Made by a program: the position numbers and the translations under genes | Shown: positions 35,136-43,498 of the stretch, piece by piece | Layout: every line of letters starts with the position of its first letter | How positions within the stretch are numbered: the stretch's first letter is position 1 | Notes under the pieces: model-generated | What the model was told of the DNA's origin: nothing | Seen by the model: the letters and a program-made list of their open reading frames with translations, nothing else | Databases searched by the model: none | Source: JAVWGW01 sp036651575 | GTDB taxonomy: Bacteria; Actinomycetota; Coriobacteriia; Coriobacteriales; Eggerthellaceae | Reading direction: 5' to 3' | Length of the DNA stretch: 64,000 bases | Assembly (NCBI GenBank): GCA_036651575.1 | Contig: JAVVXN010000002.1 | Span: 1-64,000 of the forward strand

Positions 35136-36404
35136 ATGGCTACAAAGAAGAGTTCTTTGCCGTATTACCTCGTTGTCGCAACGGGTATTGCTCTGTGCAT
35201 TGCTCCGTGCGCAATGCCGCTTAGTTGTGCGGGAATTTTCTACCCGTCAATTGTTAAGTACCTCGATGTCTCAAATGCGACGCTTGCCCTTTACATGACT
35301 GTTTTAGGGCTCTCCATCGCGGTTGCTCTGCCTTTTGCGGGCAAACTGATGGAAAAATACGATCTTCGCATTTTGCTTTCCGGGTCGGTAATCCTGATCG
35401 GGGGCACCCTTATTGCCATGTCGTTTTTCACCCAAGTATGGCATTGGTATATCGCCGGTGTTCCGCTGGGGATCGGCATTGCGTTTAACCTCTACCTGGC
35501 GGTGCCGACGTTGATCGGACGCTGGTTTAAAAAGCGGGTAGGCTTCTTTATCGGTTTGTGCATGGCGTTTACCGGGGTAGGGGGCATTATCTTCAACAGC
35601 ATCGGGGGTATGCTGATCGCCAGCGGTCCCGAAGGATGGCGCCTTGGCTATCTGGTCTTTGGTATTGTCGCCCTCGTTGTCGCGCTTCCCTTTACGCTGT
35701 TTGCCATCAGGAATTTTCCGGCCGATAAGGGTTTGCTTCCCTATGGATCCGATGAGGTTTTGCAGGAAGGCGAAGCACCGGTTGCTCCCGTTATGACGGG
35801 TGTTTCCGCTTCAAAGGCGATGCGTACCGGTCCCTTCTTTGCGCTGGCTCTTTTTGCGGGACTCGCGACGTTGGCTACGGTGCTCTTCCAGTTTCTTCCG
35901 ACCTACGCCATGACCTTTGCGGATACGGCTCCGGCCATTGCGGGCGCTGCGGCAGTGCTTGCTTCTTCGGTTATGCTCGGTCAGGCTCTCGGTAAGATAT
36001 TTTTAGGAACCGTCAACGACAAGAGCGTCTATTACGGTCTTGCCATCGGAATTGTATGCGGCCTGATCGGTTTTGCTCTCATGTGGATTATCCCCTTCGG
36101 GCTCGTCGCTATCCTTCTTGCGGGAGGCTTCATCTTCGGAATTTTCTACGCGACGGCAACGGTGCAGGTTCCTCTGATGACCCGCAAGGTTTTCGGAACC
36201 CGCGAATACAGCAGTATCTATTCGCGCATCTCGACCGTCGCTGCCCTCTCTGCTGCGTTCGGAGCAACCATCTGGGGATTTCTTATTGATGTGTCGGGCT
36301 TCAATGTCGTGTTCGTCATTGCGATCGCCCTGATTGCCCTTGCGGGCGTTTTGGGAATATACGTGCTCAAAGCGGGCGAAAAGCTTGAGCATACTGAAAG
36401 TTAG
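35136..36404 (+). CDS. MFS transporter (oxalate/formate antiporter-like)
   Basis: A 422-residue membrane carrier with 12 predicted helices. The loop between helices 2 and 3 reads GKLMEKYDLR, and the family-typical FFIGLCMAFTGVGG comes after helix 4. The overall pattern resembles the OFA/monocarboxylate branch of MFS, so an organic acid is a likely cargo. AGGAG precedes ATG 35136. Divergent from a TetR regulator and next to the molybdoenzyme operon, it may import that enzyme's substrate or export its product. Confidence 0.87.
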   Translation: MATKKSSLPYYLVVATGIALCIAPCAMPLSCAGIFYPSIVKYLDVSNATLALYMTVLGLSIAVALPFAGKLMEKYDLRILLSGSVILIGGTLIAMSFFTQVWHWYIAGVPLGIGIAFNLYLAVPTLIGRWFKKRVGFFIGLCMAFTGVGGIIFNSIGGMLIASGPEGWRLGYLVFGIVALVVALPFTLFAIRNFPADKGLLPYGSDEVLQEGEAPVAPVMTGVSASKAMRTGPFFALALFAGLATLATVLFQFLPTYAMTFADTAPAIAGAAAVLASSVMLGQALGKIFLGTVNDKSVYYGLAIGIVCGLIGFALMWIIPFGLVAILLAGGFIFGIFYATATVQVPLMTRKVFGTREYSSIYSRISTVAALSAAFGATIWGFLIDVSGFNVVFVIAIALIALAGVLGIYVLKAGEKLEHTES

Positions 36405-36464
36405 GATTATCTATAGACTTTGCTCTGTGTGCGAGTAGGGGTTTGGCTCAAACGCAGTTCAATT

Positions 36465-36522
36465 AAGGCTGGGTTCAGATAAGGGGTGCTGATTGCTCTT
36501 ATGTCTGAATCCAGCCTTTTCG
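36465..36522. terminator. Bidirectional terminator between convergent genes
   Basis: The arms 36465-36483 and 36498-36518 pair almost throughout (AAGGCTGG with CCAGCCTT, TTCAGA with TCTGAA). T runs lie beyond each arm: TTTT on the + strand and TTAATT on the minus strand. It serves the MFS gene and the convergent LuxR gene. Confidence 0.85.
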
Positions 36523-36524
36523 CG

Positions 36525-37973
36525 TCAGTAATCAGATCGTTGCATATTGATATAGTTGAGCAGCTCGGAGCGCTTATGTATCTGCATTTTGTCATAGGTA
36601 TGACGGATGTGGGTGTTGACGGTGTAGGGCGAAATAACGAGTTTTTTAGCGATGCCATCGGTTGAATACCCATGGGAGAGCAGGGTGAGTATTTCTGTTT
36701 CTCTTCCGGAGAGCTTAAACTCCCCAGCAATTTCTTGACAGGTCTTATCGAGGCTTGATGCTTCGGGTGGTGCTGAAGTGAGGGTGGCGATGCTGTATTC
36801 TTGTCGCACTAAGGGGATGATAAGGACGACGATGACGGCGATAAATGCCAGGGCGGTTTCTGGGGTAAAGGCAGCAGCAAAAGAGGGATTGTGCTCATAG
36901 ACGATTGCAAGTGCGTTGCCAAGGGCAATTCCCCCACGAATACATCCTCCGCTAAATCCGAAAGCGATTGCGGGTGCAACATATCCTTTTGACGTTAAAA
37001 TACCGAAATAGATCACCAATAAAACTTCAAAGATAGACGATACGGCAAGAGCCATAATGAACGCCGCAAAAAAGAACATGCTATCAGCTAAAAAGAGTGC
37101 AAAAGCTATTACGACAAACACCAGCAACCAGGGCATCATCTTAAAGATGTTGATCTTGTTTTTTGAGACAATGCAGACGGCAGCGATTGCGAGCATCAAA
37201 AAAGCGCCACCGACCACTCCGAAGGTAAAGCTTAAATCGGCGGTTGGGAGCACTTCCCAGGGAATGATTGCCACCAGGAAGTAACAGGCCGCCGCTGCGA
37301 TAAAGGAAATAAAGGACACGATCCCGATGCTCTTGAGTCCTTCTTTGTTGGCACTTTTGGGTAGCAGGGGAGGAAGCGGGCGCGTTTTGTCATGCGCCGA
37401 TTCGCTGAGCAGGAAAAATCCCGATACGATCGGCAGCGCTGCGACGAACAGAGCGGAAAGAACAACCGGCAAAAAGCTGGCAATCATCAGGGAACCGAGC
37501 AATACCAAACCAAAAACTGGTCCGATGTGGCTCATGGAGAAGTTTGCTTTAATGCATGCATAGTGTTCCCCCCATAAAATCCAAAGTATTGCTCCGGTAA
37601 CTCCGAGGAGGGCGGCAAGGGCAAAGGAAACCGAGGGTACGGTGACGGCAAGGGGTAGCAGGGTTATGCCGAGCGATCCCAGACAGGTCACGATCGGTGC
37701 TGCCCAAAAAAGCCAGCGAAAGCGAGAAAGCACCTTTTTGCGCCCGAGTGCGGCGGGAATCAAGAAGAGGGCGATCACGGAAGATCCCAGGCAGATGAGC
37801 CAAGAGAAGGTAATGGTCTGTGCAAGGAGCGGGGTGTTGACAAAGGTGCGCGGTACAAACCAGAGAGAATAGTGCCACCCCAAAATGAGAGCGAAGCCAA
37901 GATATTTCATCGACGGATGCTCACGGAAGACGCCTTGCGGGTCTTCGACTGATTCTTGATCCAATTTTTTCAT
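36525..37973 (-). CDS. LuxR-type regulator with N-terminal 12-helix membrane domain
   Basis: A 482-residue protein. About 12 hydrophobic helices fill residues ~20-400, and a GerE/LuxR helix-turn-helix ends the protein (SGRETEILTLLSHGYS, then KKLVISPYTVNTHIRHTYDKM). This plan is a hallmark of Eggerthellaceae, where such membrane regulators sit beside inducible respiratory or catabolic genes. The start at 37973 (MKKLDQES) is chosen by homology; the longer frame upstream is polar, non-family sequence, and the ribosome site is weak. It is divergent from the MFS-esterase-cai genes, which it probably controls in response to their substrate. Confidence 0.88.
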   Translation of the reverse strand: MKKLDQESVEDPQGVFREHPSMKYLGFALILGWHYSLWFVPRTFVNTPLLAQTITFSWLICLGSSVIALFLIPAALGRKKVLSRFRWLFWAAPIVTCLGSLGITLLPLAVTVPSVSFALAALLGVTGAILWILWGEHYACIKANFSMSHIGPVFGLVLLGSLMIASFLPVVLSALFVAALPIVSGFFLLSESAHDKTRPLPPLLPKSANKEGLKSIGIVSFISFIAAAACYFLVAIIPWEVLPTADLSFTFGVVGGAFLMLAIAAVCIVSKNKINIFKMMPWLLVFVVIAFALFLADSMFFFAAFIMALAVSSIFEVLLVIYFGILTSKGYVAPAIAFGFSGGCIRGGIALGNALAIVYEHNPSFAAAFTPETALAFIAVIVVLIIPLVRQEYSIATLTSAPPEASSLDKTCQEIAGEFKLSGRETEILTLLSHGYSTDGIAKKLVISPYTVNTHIRHTYDKMQIHKRSELLNYINMQRSDY

Positions 37974-38151
37974 GGTACACATCCGTTCTTCATCGTGTGC
38001 GGGCGAGCCGTTATGAAGCGGGAAAAATTTGACGGTGAAACCACCTTTTTTCGTCGGTTGAGAAGGGGAAGAGGAATCCCTGTCGATATCGCTTTCGTTC
38101 TTGCGTGATTGATGAGGTGGACGAGCCGTCGTTGGTGATGCCGTGAATATA

Positions 38152-38165
38152 TCACTAAAAAGTGA
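38152..38165. other. Palindrome in the LuxR/MFS divergent intergenic region
   Basis: TCACT (38152-38156) and AGTGA (38161-38165) form a perfect inverted repeat with a four-A centre in the 389-base gap between the divergent genes. Two nearby TTTCAC copies follow. It is a candidate regulator site. I see no convincing promoter elsewhere in this gap. Confidence 0.35.
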
Positions 38166-38362
38166 GCGGTGCCCTCGCAAAAAAATAAGTAATGAGGGTT
38201 TCACTGTTATTTCACGATGCAAAATCGACCGTTCGTCGCGCACAATGCACCCATCTTCAGTCGGTCCTTTGTAAGGGGTCTTACCGATAGCTGAAGGAGT
38301 TGTACCTCAGGAAAAAAAGGAGAATCAATGAGTGCATGCACGGTGAAGAGGGAGGGATCACG

Positions 38363-39715
38363 ATGATGAAGATCTTGAAAGGCGAGAAAAAGGTGAGCGA
38401 TCTTGGGAAGCTGCATAGGATTTTTATCCTCATCTTAGTCAGTGTTGGCAGTTCCACAATTTATGCACCGGCTTATTTAAAAGGTGTTTTCTATGACCCT
38501 TTGATGCAGGCTCTCGGGTGTAGCAACATGGAATTGGGTACGCTGCTTTCGGCCTACGCGATTACTGCCATGATTTGCTATGTTCCCGCAGGTATCTTAG
38601 CTGACAAAATTCGCTGTCGCACGCTTGCGTGGGTTGGCTTTGTCGGCACTGCGCTTTTGACCTTTGTATATGCGGCTTTGCCGTCCTATGAGATTTTGTT
38701 GGTCGTCTTTGTCGGTATGGGTATCACGTCTATTCTTATTTGGTGGGGCGTGCGTTTCAAGCTCGTACGTTTGATTTCTACCGAAGAAGAGTATCCAAAA
38801 AACATCGGTATGAGTTATGGCATTTATGGCGCCGGTGGACTTGTCGTCGGTTTTATCAACCTGGCAATCGTGAGTGCTCTTGCTGAAAACATGGGTTCGG
38901 CGGTCACCGTCCTTTTGGTATTTCTCGGTTCTTTGATTTTGCTTTTAGGTATTTTGTCCTTCTTTTTTATCCCGAAGTTCGAGGGTGAAATCAAGCAGGA
39001 TGGTAGTTCTTTCAATTTGAATGAATTTGCCACTTCGCTTAAAACTCCCGTTGTGTGGATGGCGGCTGCTTCCATGTTCTTCGTATATTTCTTCTACACC
39101 GGCGTCACCTATACCACTCCGTATTTAACCGAAGTATTTGCAGCTCCGCTGGTAATCGTTTCGGCGGTCAGCGTCATTCGTACCTATGGCATCACGCTTA
39201 TCTCCGGTCCGATTTTCGGTGCCATCGCCGCTCGGGTAAAGTCCCCTGCAATCACTATTGCGGGCGGCTCAATCGTTTGCGCCGTTGGCCTTGTTGCCTT
39301 TGGTATTCTTCCGACAGAATCGGGCATGGTTGTCGTTGCTGCAGCAATTATCGTGCTGCTCGGCTTTGTCGCAAACGGTGTGTTCGGCATCGTTTCCTCG
39401 CAGCTCACCGAAGGCAAAGTGCCTCTGACTGTTTTCGGCGCTGCCACCGGCATCGTCTCTGTCATTGGGTTTATGCCCGACACCTTTTCAAGTGCGTGGT
39501 TTGGTTCCATCATCGATGAAAAGGGTGCTGCTGCCTATCCTGAAATTTTTGCCATCATGGCGGGATCGGCCGTTATTGCCGCGGTGATTTCTGTTGGTCT
39601 TAAGCTCTACGTTAAGAAAAACAACGCGAAACTTGAAGCTATCGCTGCCATCGAGGCTGCCGCCGCGTTAGGAGAGGCCGCTACCGATCTCGAAGCGACA
39701 CAGAGACCGGCTTAA
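38363..39715 (+). CDS. MFS transporter of the cai-like cluster
   Basis: A 450-residue 12-helix carrier. ADKIRCRTLAWVG is the conserved loop after helix 2, and a polar central loop follows helix 6. The end is a charged Ala-rich tail of about 35 residues. It begins at ATG 38363 behind GGGAGGG. As the first gene after the LuxR-type regulator and before the esterase, it is probably the uptake system for the ester or acid handled by the following genes. The cargo is unknown. Confidence 0.85.
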   Translation: MMKILKGEKKVSDLGKLHRIFILILVSVGSSTIYAPAYLKGVFYDPLMQALGCSNMELGTLLSAYAITAMICYVPAGILADKIRCRTLAWVGFVGTALLTFVYAALPSYEILLVVFVGMGITSILIWWGVRFKLVRLISTEEEYPKNIGMSYGIYGAGGLVVGFINLAIVSALAENMGSAVTVLLVFLGSLILLLGILSFFFIPKFEGEIKQDGSSFNLNEFATSLKTPVVWMAAASMFFVYFFYTGVTYTTPYLTEVFAAPLVIVSAVSVIRTYGITLISGPIFGAIAARVKSPAITIAGGSIVCAVGLVAFGILPTESGMVVVAAAIIVLLGFVANGVFGIVSSQLTEGKVPLTVFGAATGIVSVIGFMPDTFSSAWFGSIIDEKGAAAYPEIFAIMAGSAVIAAVISVGLKLYVKKNNAKLEAIAAIEAAAALGEAATDLEATQRPA

Positions 39716-39813
39716 GCTCTGGTCACCGGTTTGGTGCTAAAACGATATCCCCGCAGGTGAGATAGATGCATTGTGGTGCGGGGTATTTCAAAGAAGGGAC
39801 ATGGTGAAAGGCA

Positions 39814-40779
39814 ATGAATAAGCTTGCTGTCTTATCGCGTTTGACTCCATCGATGCGAGCAGTACTTGAAAAGCAAAACGAGTTGGCAGGTGGCGGGCTT
39901 GCTACGGATGGCGGCTTTGAGGAAATGCGTGCCAGCTACCTTGCAGAACGCTTATTTTGGAACGAAGGAGGACCTCTCCTCCACGAAACTCGAGATGATG
40001 TGGTGGCGGGACCCTACGGTGATATTCCTGTTCGGTACTACGTTCCAACCGAGAAAGAAAATCTGCCCTGCATCATCTATGTTCACGGCGGTGGCTTCGT
40101 GGTGGGCAATCTCGATACCCACGATCGCATCATGCGTACGCTCGCCGCAAAGACGGGAGCTGTTGTTGTCGGCGTTGATTATCACCTGGCACCAGAGGCG
40201 AAATTTCCGAGTGCGGTCATTGAGTCTGCTACCGTCGCTGAGTACTTGCACGAGCAGGGCGCAACACAGGGAATTGCCGGCAACCACCTTTCGTTTGCCG
40301 GAGATTCAGGTGGAGCTCATTTGAGTTTGGCGGCAACACTGTATCTTCGCGATGAAAAGCATGACAGCTCTTATATTAAATCGCTCATTTTGTACTACGG
40401 GTGGTTTGGTCTCAAGGATTCCTCATCCATGCGGCTTTTGGGCGGTCAATGGGATGGCCTGACAAAGGCCGATTGGGATTACTACATGAATTGCTATTTT
40501 AGCGAGGCGGATGAAATGAATTCCCCTTACGCCGACTGCTTCAACGCTGACTTAACGCACGATATGCCGGCATGCTATATCGCTGCTGCAGAATTTGATC
40601 CGCTCAAAGACGATAGCATCACCCTTGCCGCCATCTTTGAAGAGTACGGCATTCCCTATAGATTCGAGTTATTTGAAGGCGTTATTCATGCCTTTCTTCA
40701 TCACTCGCGGATGCTCGATGCCGCACGAGATGCCCTCGAGCATGGTGCGACGTTTTATCGAGAGCATCTCGAACGCTAA
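39814..40779 (+). CDS. Alpha/beta hydrolase, hormone-sensitive-lipase family esterase
   Basis: A 321-residue cytoplasmic esterase. The oxyanion-hole motif HGGGFVVGN is at about residue 90, the nucleophile serine in AGDSGGAHLS near 168, and the acid and base residues appear in AEFDPLKDD and GVIHAFLH, giving a full catalytic triad. HSL-family enzymes hydrolyse short acyl or aryl esters. In this cluster it probably releases a free carboxylic acid that the CaiC-like ligase or CaiB-like transferase then activates. ATG 39814 follows GAAAGG. Confidence 0.88.
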   Translation: MNKLAVLSRLTPSMRAVLEKQNELAGGGLATDGGFEEMRASYLAERLFWNEGGPLLHETRDDVVAGPYGDIPVRYYVPTEKENLPCIIYVHGGGFVVGNLDTHDRIMRTLAAKTGAVVVGVDYHLAPEAKFPSAVIESATVAEYLHEQGATQGIAGNHLSFAGDSGGAHLSLAATLYLRDEKHDSSYIKSLILYYGWFGLKDSSSMRLLGGQWDGLTKADWDYYMNCYFSEADEMNSPYADCFNADLTHDMPACYIAAAEFDPLKDDSITLAAIFEEYGIPYRFELFEGVIHAFLHHSRMLDAARDALEHGATFYREHLER

Positions 40780-40803
40780 GGGGCATTTGTATCGGGTTTG
40801 ATC

Positions 40804-40855
40804 TTTTCCGAAGGGAAGAAAGGCTTTGATCGGCCTGTCGCCTTCTTTCGGAAAA
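40804..40855 (+). other. Bulged hairpin between esterase and caiA-like genes
   Basis: TTTTCCGAA (40804-40812) pairs with TTCGGAAAA (40847-40855), and an inner AAGGC pairs with GCCTT. No T run follows. It may tune expression between the esterase and the acyl-CoA dehydrogenase. Confidence 0.5.
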
Positions 40856-40929
40856 GGATTTTGTACCAAGTATTGCGGTGTGACTTTATAAAAGCGCATC
40901 GAAACGTACACGAAAGAGGAGGAATCACT

Positions 40930-42063
40930 ATGGATTTCAGTTTAAATGACGATCAGGAACTCTTTGTTTCAAGTATCCGTGATCTTATGGAACGGGAGAA
41001 TTGGGAATCGTATTTCGCCGAGTGCGATGCGACACACACGTATCCTGAACGCTGGACACACGCACTGTGCGAACTTGGTTTCGATTTGATCATGCTTCCC
41101 GAAGCGCGCGGCGGTCTCGACCTTGGCGTCGTAACGCTTATGGCGGCCTATGAAGAATTGGGACGCCTCGGTGCACCGACCTACGTGCTCTATCAGCTTC
41201 CCGGTTTTGAAACGATTTTGCGAGAGGGCAGCCCCGAGCAGATCGAAAAGGTCATGGCGTATGTCGGTACCGGCAAACAAATTTGGAATTCCGCGTGTAC
41301 CGAACCGGGAGCTGGTTCCGACGTGGGCAGTTTGACGACGAACTACACTCGCCGTAACGGCAAGATTTATCTCAATGGCCACAAAACATTTATCACGAGT
41401 TCCGCAGGCGTTGCCTACCTGGTTGTTATGGCGCGCGATTCCGAAAACCCCGACGTGTTCACGGAATTTTTCGTTGACATGAAGCTTCCCGGAATAAAGC
41501 TTGAGCGTCTCGAGAAGCTCGGTCTGCGCATGGATAGCTGCTGCGAGGTGTATCTCGACGAAGTTGAACTGGAAGAAAAAGATATCTTCGGAACCGAAGG
41601 CAACGGTTTTCGTCGCGGTATCGGCGACTTCGATTTTGAGCGTTTCTTGGTTGGTGCCTGCGATTACGGGAGTGCTCTGTGCGCTTTCGAGGATGCTGCC
41701 AAATACGCCAACAAGCGTGAACAATTTGGTAAGACACTCGGTCGTTTTCAGCTCAATCAACTGAAAATCTGCACTATGGCCATCAAGATCGATGCCATGA
41801 AGAACATGCTTTACGAAACTGCTTGGTGCTATGACCAGGGAACAATGACATCCGCTCAGTCCGCCATGTGCAAGTTTTACTGCGCCAACGCCGCTTTTGA
41901 AGTGGTGGATGATGCCATGCAGATCATGGCGGGTGTGGCCGTTGTGGGGGATCATCGCGTTCAGCGTATTTGGCGTGACCTTCGCGTCGATCGCGTTTCC
42001 GGCGGAACCGATGAAATGATGATTTTGACGGTTGCAAAGGGAATTTTGAAGCGGTATCGCTAA
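40930..42063 (+). CDS. caiA: CaiA-like acyl-CoA dehydrogenase/enoyl-CoA reductase
   Basis: A 377-residue FAD flavoprotein of the acyl-CoA dehydrogenase family. N-terminal helices begin DFSLNDDQELF. The substrate/FAD segment has TEPGAGSDVGS and FITSSAGVAYLVV, and the C-terminal RVSGGTDEMM holds the probable catalytic glutamate. Length and the SGGTDE motif match CaiA, which reduces crotonobetainyl-CoA using electrons from FixAB. The fixABCX genes at 47886-51145 support a reducing role here. The actual acyl group is unknown. GAGGAGGAA sets ATG 40930. The symbol marks homology, not substrate. Confidence 0.87.
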   Translation: MDFSLNDDQELFVSSIRDLMERENWESYFAECDATHTYPERWTHALCELGFDLIMLPEARGGLDLGVVTLMAAYEELGRLGAPTYVLYQLPGFETILREGSPEQIEKVMAYVGTGKQIWNSACTEPGAGSDVGSLTTNYTRRNGKIYLNGHKTFITSSAGVAYLVVMARDSENPDVFTEFFVDMKLPGIKLERLEKLGLRMDSCCEVYLDEVELEEKDIFGTEGNGFRRGIGDFDFERFLVGACDYGSALCAFEDAAKYANKREQFGKTLGRFQLNQLKICTMAIKIDAMKNMLYETAWCYDQGTMTSAQSAMCKFYCANAAFEVVDDAMQIMAGVAVVGDHRVQRIWRDLRVDRVSGGTDEMMILTVAKGILKRYR

Positions 42064-42095
42064 GCCGCGCACCGATTGTTCTACTGACACTGAAA

Positions 42096-42120
42096 GGGGG
42101 CAAACGAACAAGTTGCCCCC
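42096..42120 (+). other. Perfect hairpin before the caiB-like gene
   Basis: GGGGGCAA (42096-42103) and TTGCCCCC (42113-42120) form an 8-pair stem with a 9-base loop, 6 bases before the AAAAGGAGA ribosome site. With no T run, it looks like a stability or processing element rather than a terminator. Confidence 0.6.
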
Positions 42121-42142
42121 TGAAGAAAAGGAGATTTCAAAC

Positions 42143-43378
42143 ATGGCAATCGAAACAAACAAGCCCGCCTTCGGCGTTCTCGACGGAGTCAAGGTTGTCT
42201 ATTCCGCGGTTGAGCTTGCTGCCCCCAAGGCAGCTGATTTAATGGCTGACTGGGGTGCTGATGTTACGTGGATTGAAAACACGGGTGCAGGCGACACGAT
42301 TCGAGACACCGCCTACATCAAACAAGCCGAGCGACGCAACCAGCGCTCCGTTGCGCTTAATTATTTTTCTGACGAAGGAAAAGAAATTCTTTTCAAGATG
42401 ATCGAGGACGCAGACATCTTCCTCGAGGCAAGCAAGGGTGGCACCTACGCGCGCCACGGCGTAACGGATGAGGCGTTATGGGAGCGTAACCCCAAGCTGG
42501 TCATCGTGCATGTTTCCGGTTTTGGCCAAGAGGGCGAGCCCTCCATGGTCAAGCGTGCCGCTTACGATCTGACCGTTATGGCATACAGCGGTTATATGAG
42601 CCAGAACGGCACCAAGGATCAGCCTATGAATCCGGGGCCGTATGCGGGTGACTATTTCAATACGCTCATGATAGCCAGTTCCGCGCTCGGTGCTTTGTAT
42701 AAGGCCGAAAAGACCGGCCAGGGCGAAAGTATTGATGTGGCTATGTTTGAGACGATGCTTTCAATCGGCCAGTACTATCTGGTTGATTATCTCAATGAGG
42801 GCGTTTTGTGGCCGCGTCCGGGTGCTCGCAATCAAAACCTTTGCGGTATTGGTGAATATAAGTGCACCGATGGTTTTGTCGGCCTTTGCCTGTATGGCGT
42901 CGATCAAAACAAGTACCTGCTTGAAGCTATCGGGCTTGGTCACTTATGGGGTACCGAAGAGATTCCGGATGACACTTCCGGTCTTTGGCTTTCCGGTATC
43001 CACGCTCCCGCGATCGAAGCAGCTCTTGATGCGTATTGCTTAGCTCGTAGCAAGCACGAAATCGAAGATGATTTTTCTGCGCATCGCATTGCAGCTCAGA
43101 TTGTCATGGATATTCCCGACCTCGTTGAAGAGGAGCACCTCAAGGCGCGCAACGTGTGGCTTGATTGGGAAACTGCTGACGGCACGACGTTTAAGGGCCT
43201 CAATGTGTTTCCGAAGTTCAAGAACAATCCCGGTCAGGTATGGCGTCCGATGCCGCATCAGGGTGGAGATACCGTCGATGTGCTGAGCAGGCTTGGCTAT
43301 ACCGCTGAACAGATCAAAGATCTTGCGGCGCAAGGCGTTGTCAAGGTGGGTAACGAGACGCGGTGTGCGGGTATCTGA
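42143..43378 (+). CDS. caiB: CaiB-like family III CoA-transferase
   Basis: A 411-residue class III CoA-transferase, near the 405 residues of E. coli CaiB. It shows VKVVYSAVELAAPKAADLMADWGADV (read as ELAAPKAADLMADWGA), RNQRSVALNY, and the catalytic aspartate region MNPGPYAGDYFNT, then GQGESIDVAMFE. Such enzymes move CoA from the product thioester to the incoming acid, so the CaiC-like ligase would only be needed for priming. ATG 42143 lies 9 bases after AAAAGGAGA. It lies between caiA- and caiC-like genes, in the same order as E. coli caiA-B-C. Confidence 0.9.
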   Translation: MAIETNKPAFGVLDGVKVVYSAVELAAPKAADLMADWGADVTWIENTGAGDTIRDTAYIKQAERRNQRSVALNYFSDEGKEILFKMIEDADIFLEASKGGTYARHGVTDEALWERNPKLVIVHVSGFGQEGEPSMVKRAAYDLTVMAYSGYMSQNGTKDQPMNPGPYAGDYFNTLMIASSALGALYKAEKTGQGESIDVAMFETMLSIGQYYLVDYLNEGVLWPRPGARNQNLCGIGEYKCTDGFVGLCLYGVDQNKYLLEAIGLGHLWGTEEIPDDTSGLWLSGIHAPAIEAALDAYCLARSKHEIEDDFSAHRIAAQIVMDIPDLVEEEHLKARNVWLDWETADGTTFKGLNVFPKFKNNPGQVWRPMPHQGGDTVDVLSRLGYTAEQIKDLAAQGVVKVGNETRCAGI

Positions 43379-43498
43379 TCCGCTTTGATAATGCGTGTTT
43401 GTGCAGGTGGTGACTGGTGTGCAGCACCTTTCTGACCAGACATTTGTGATTGGTCGCGGTTTGTGTGATAGGTGAAAGGATACGGGGAGGCTTGTGAG

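Noticed and set aside
40969..42192. A 407-codon open frame antisense to the caiA-like gene
   Set aside because: It mirrors the acyl-CoA dehydrogenase gene with a low-complexity, non-family protein. No ribosome site or promoter supports it.
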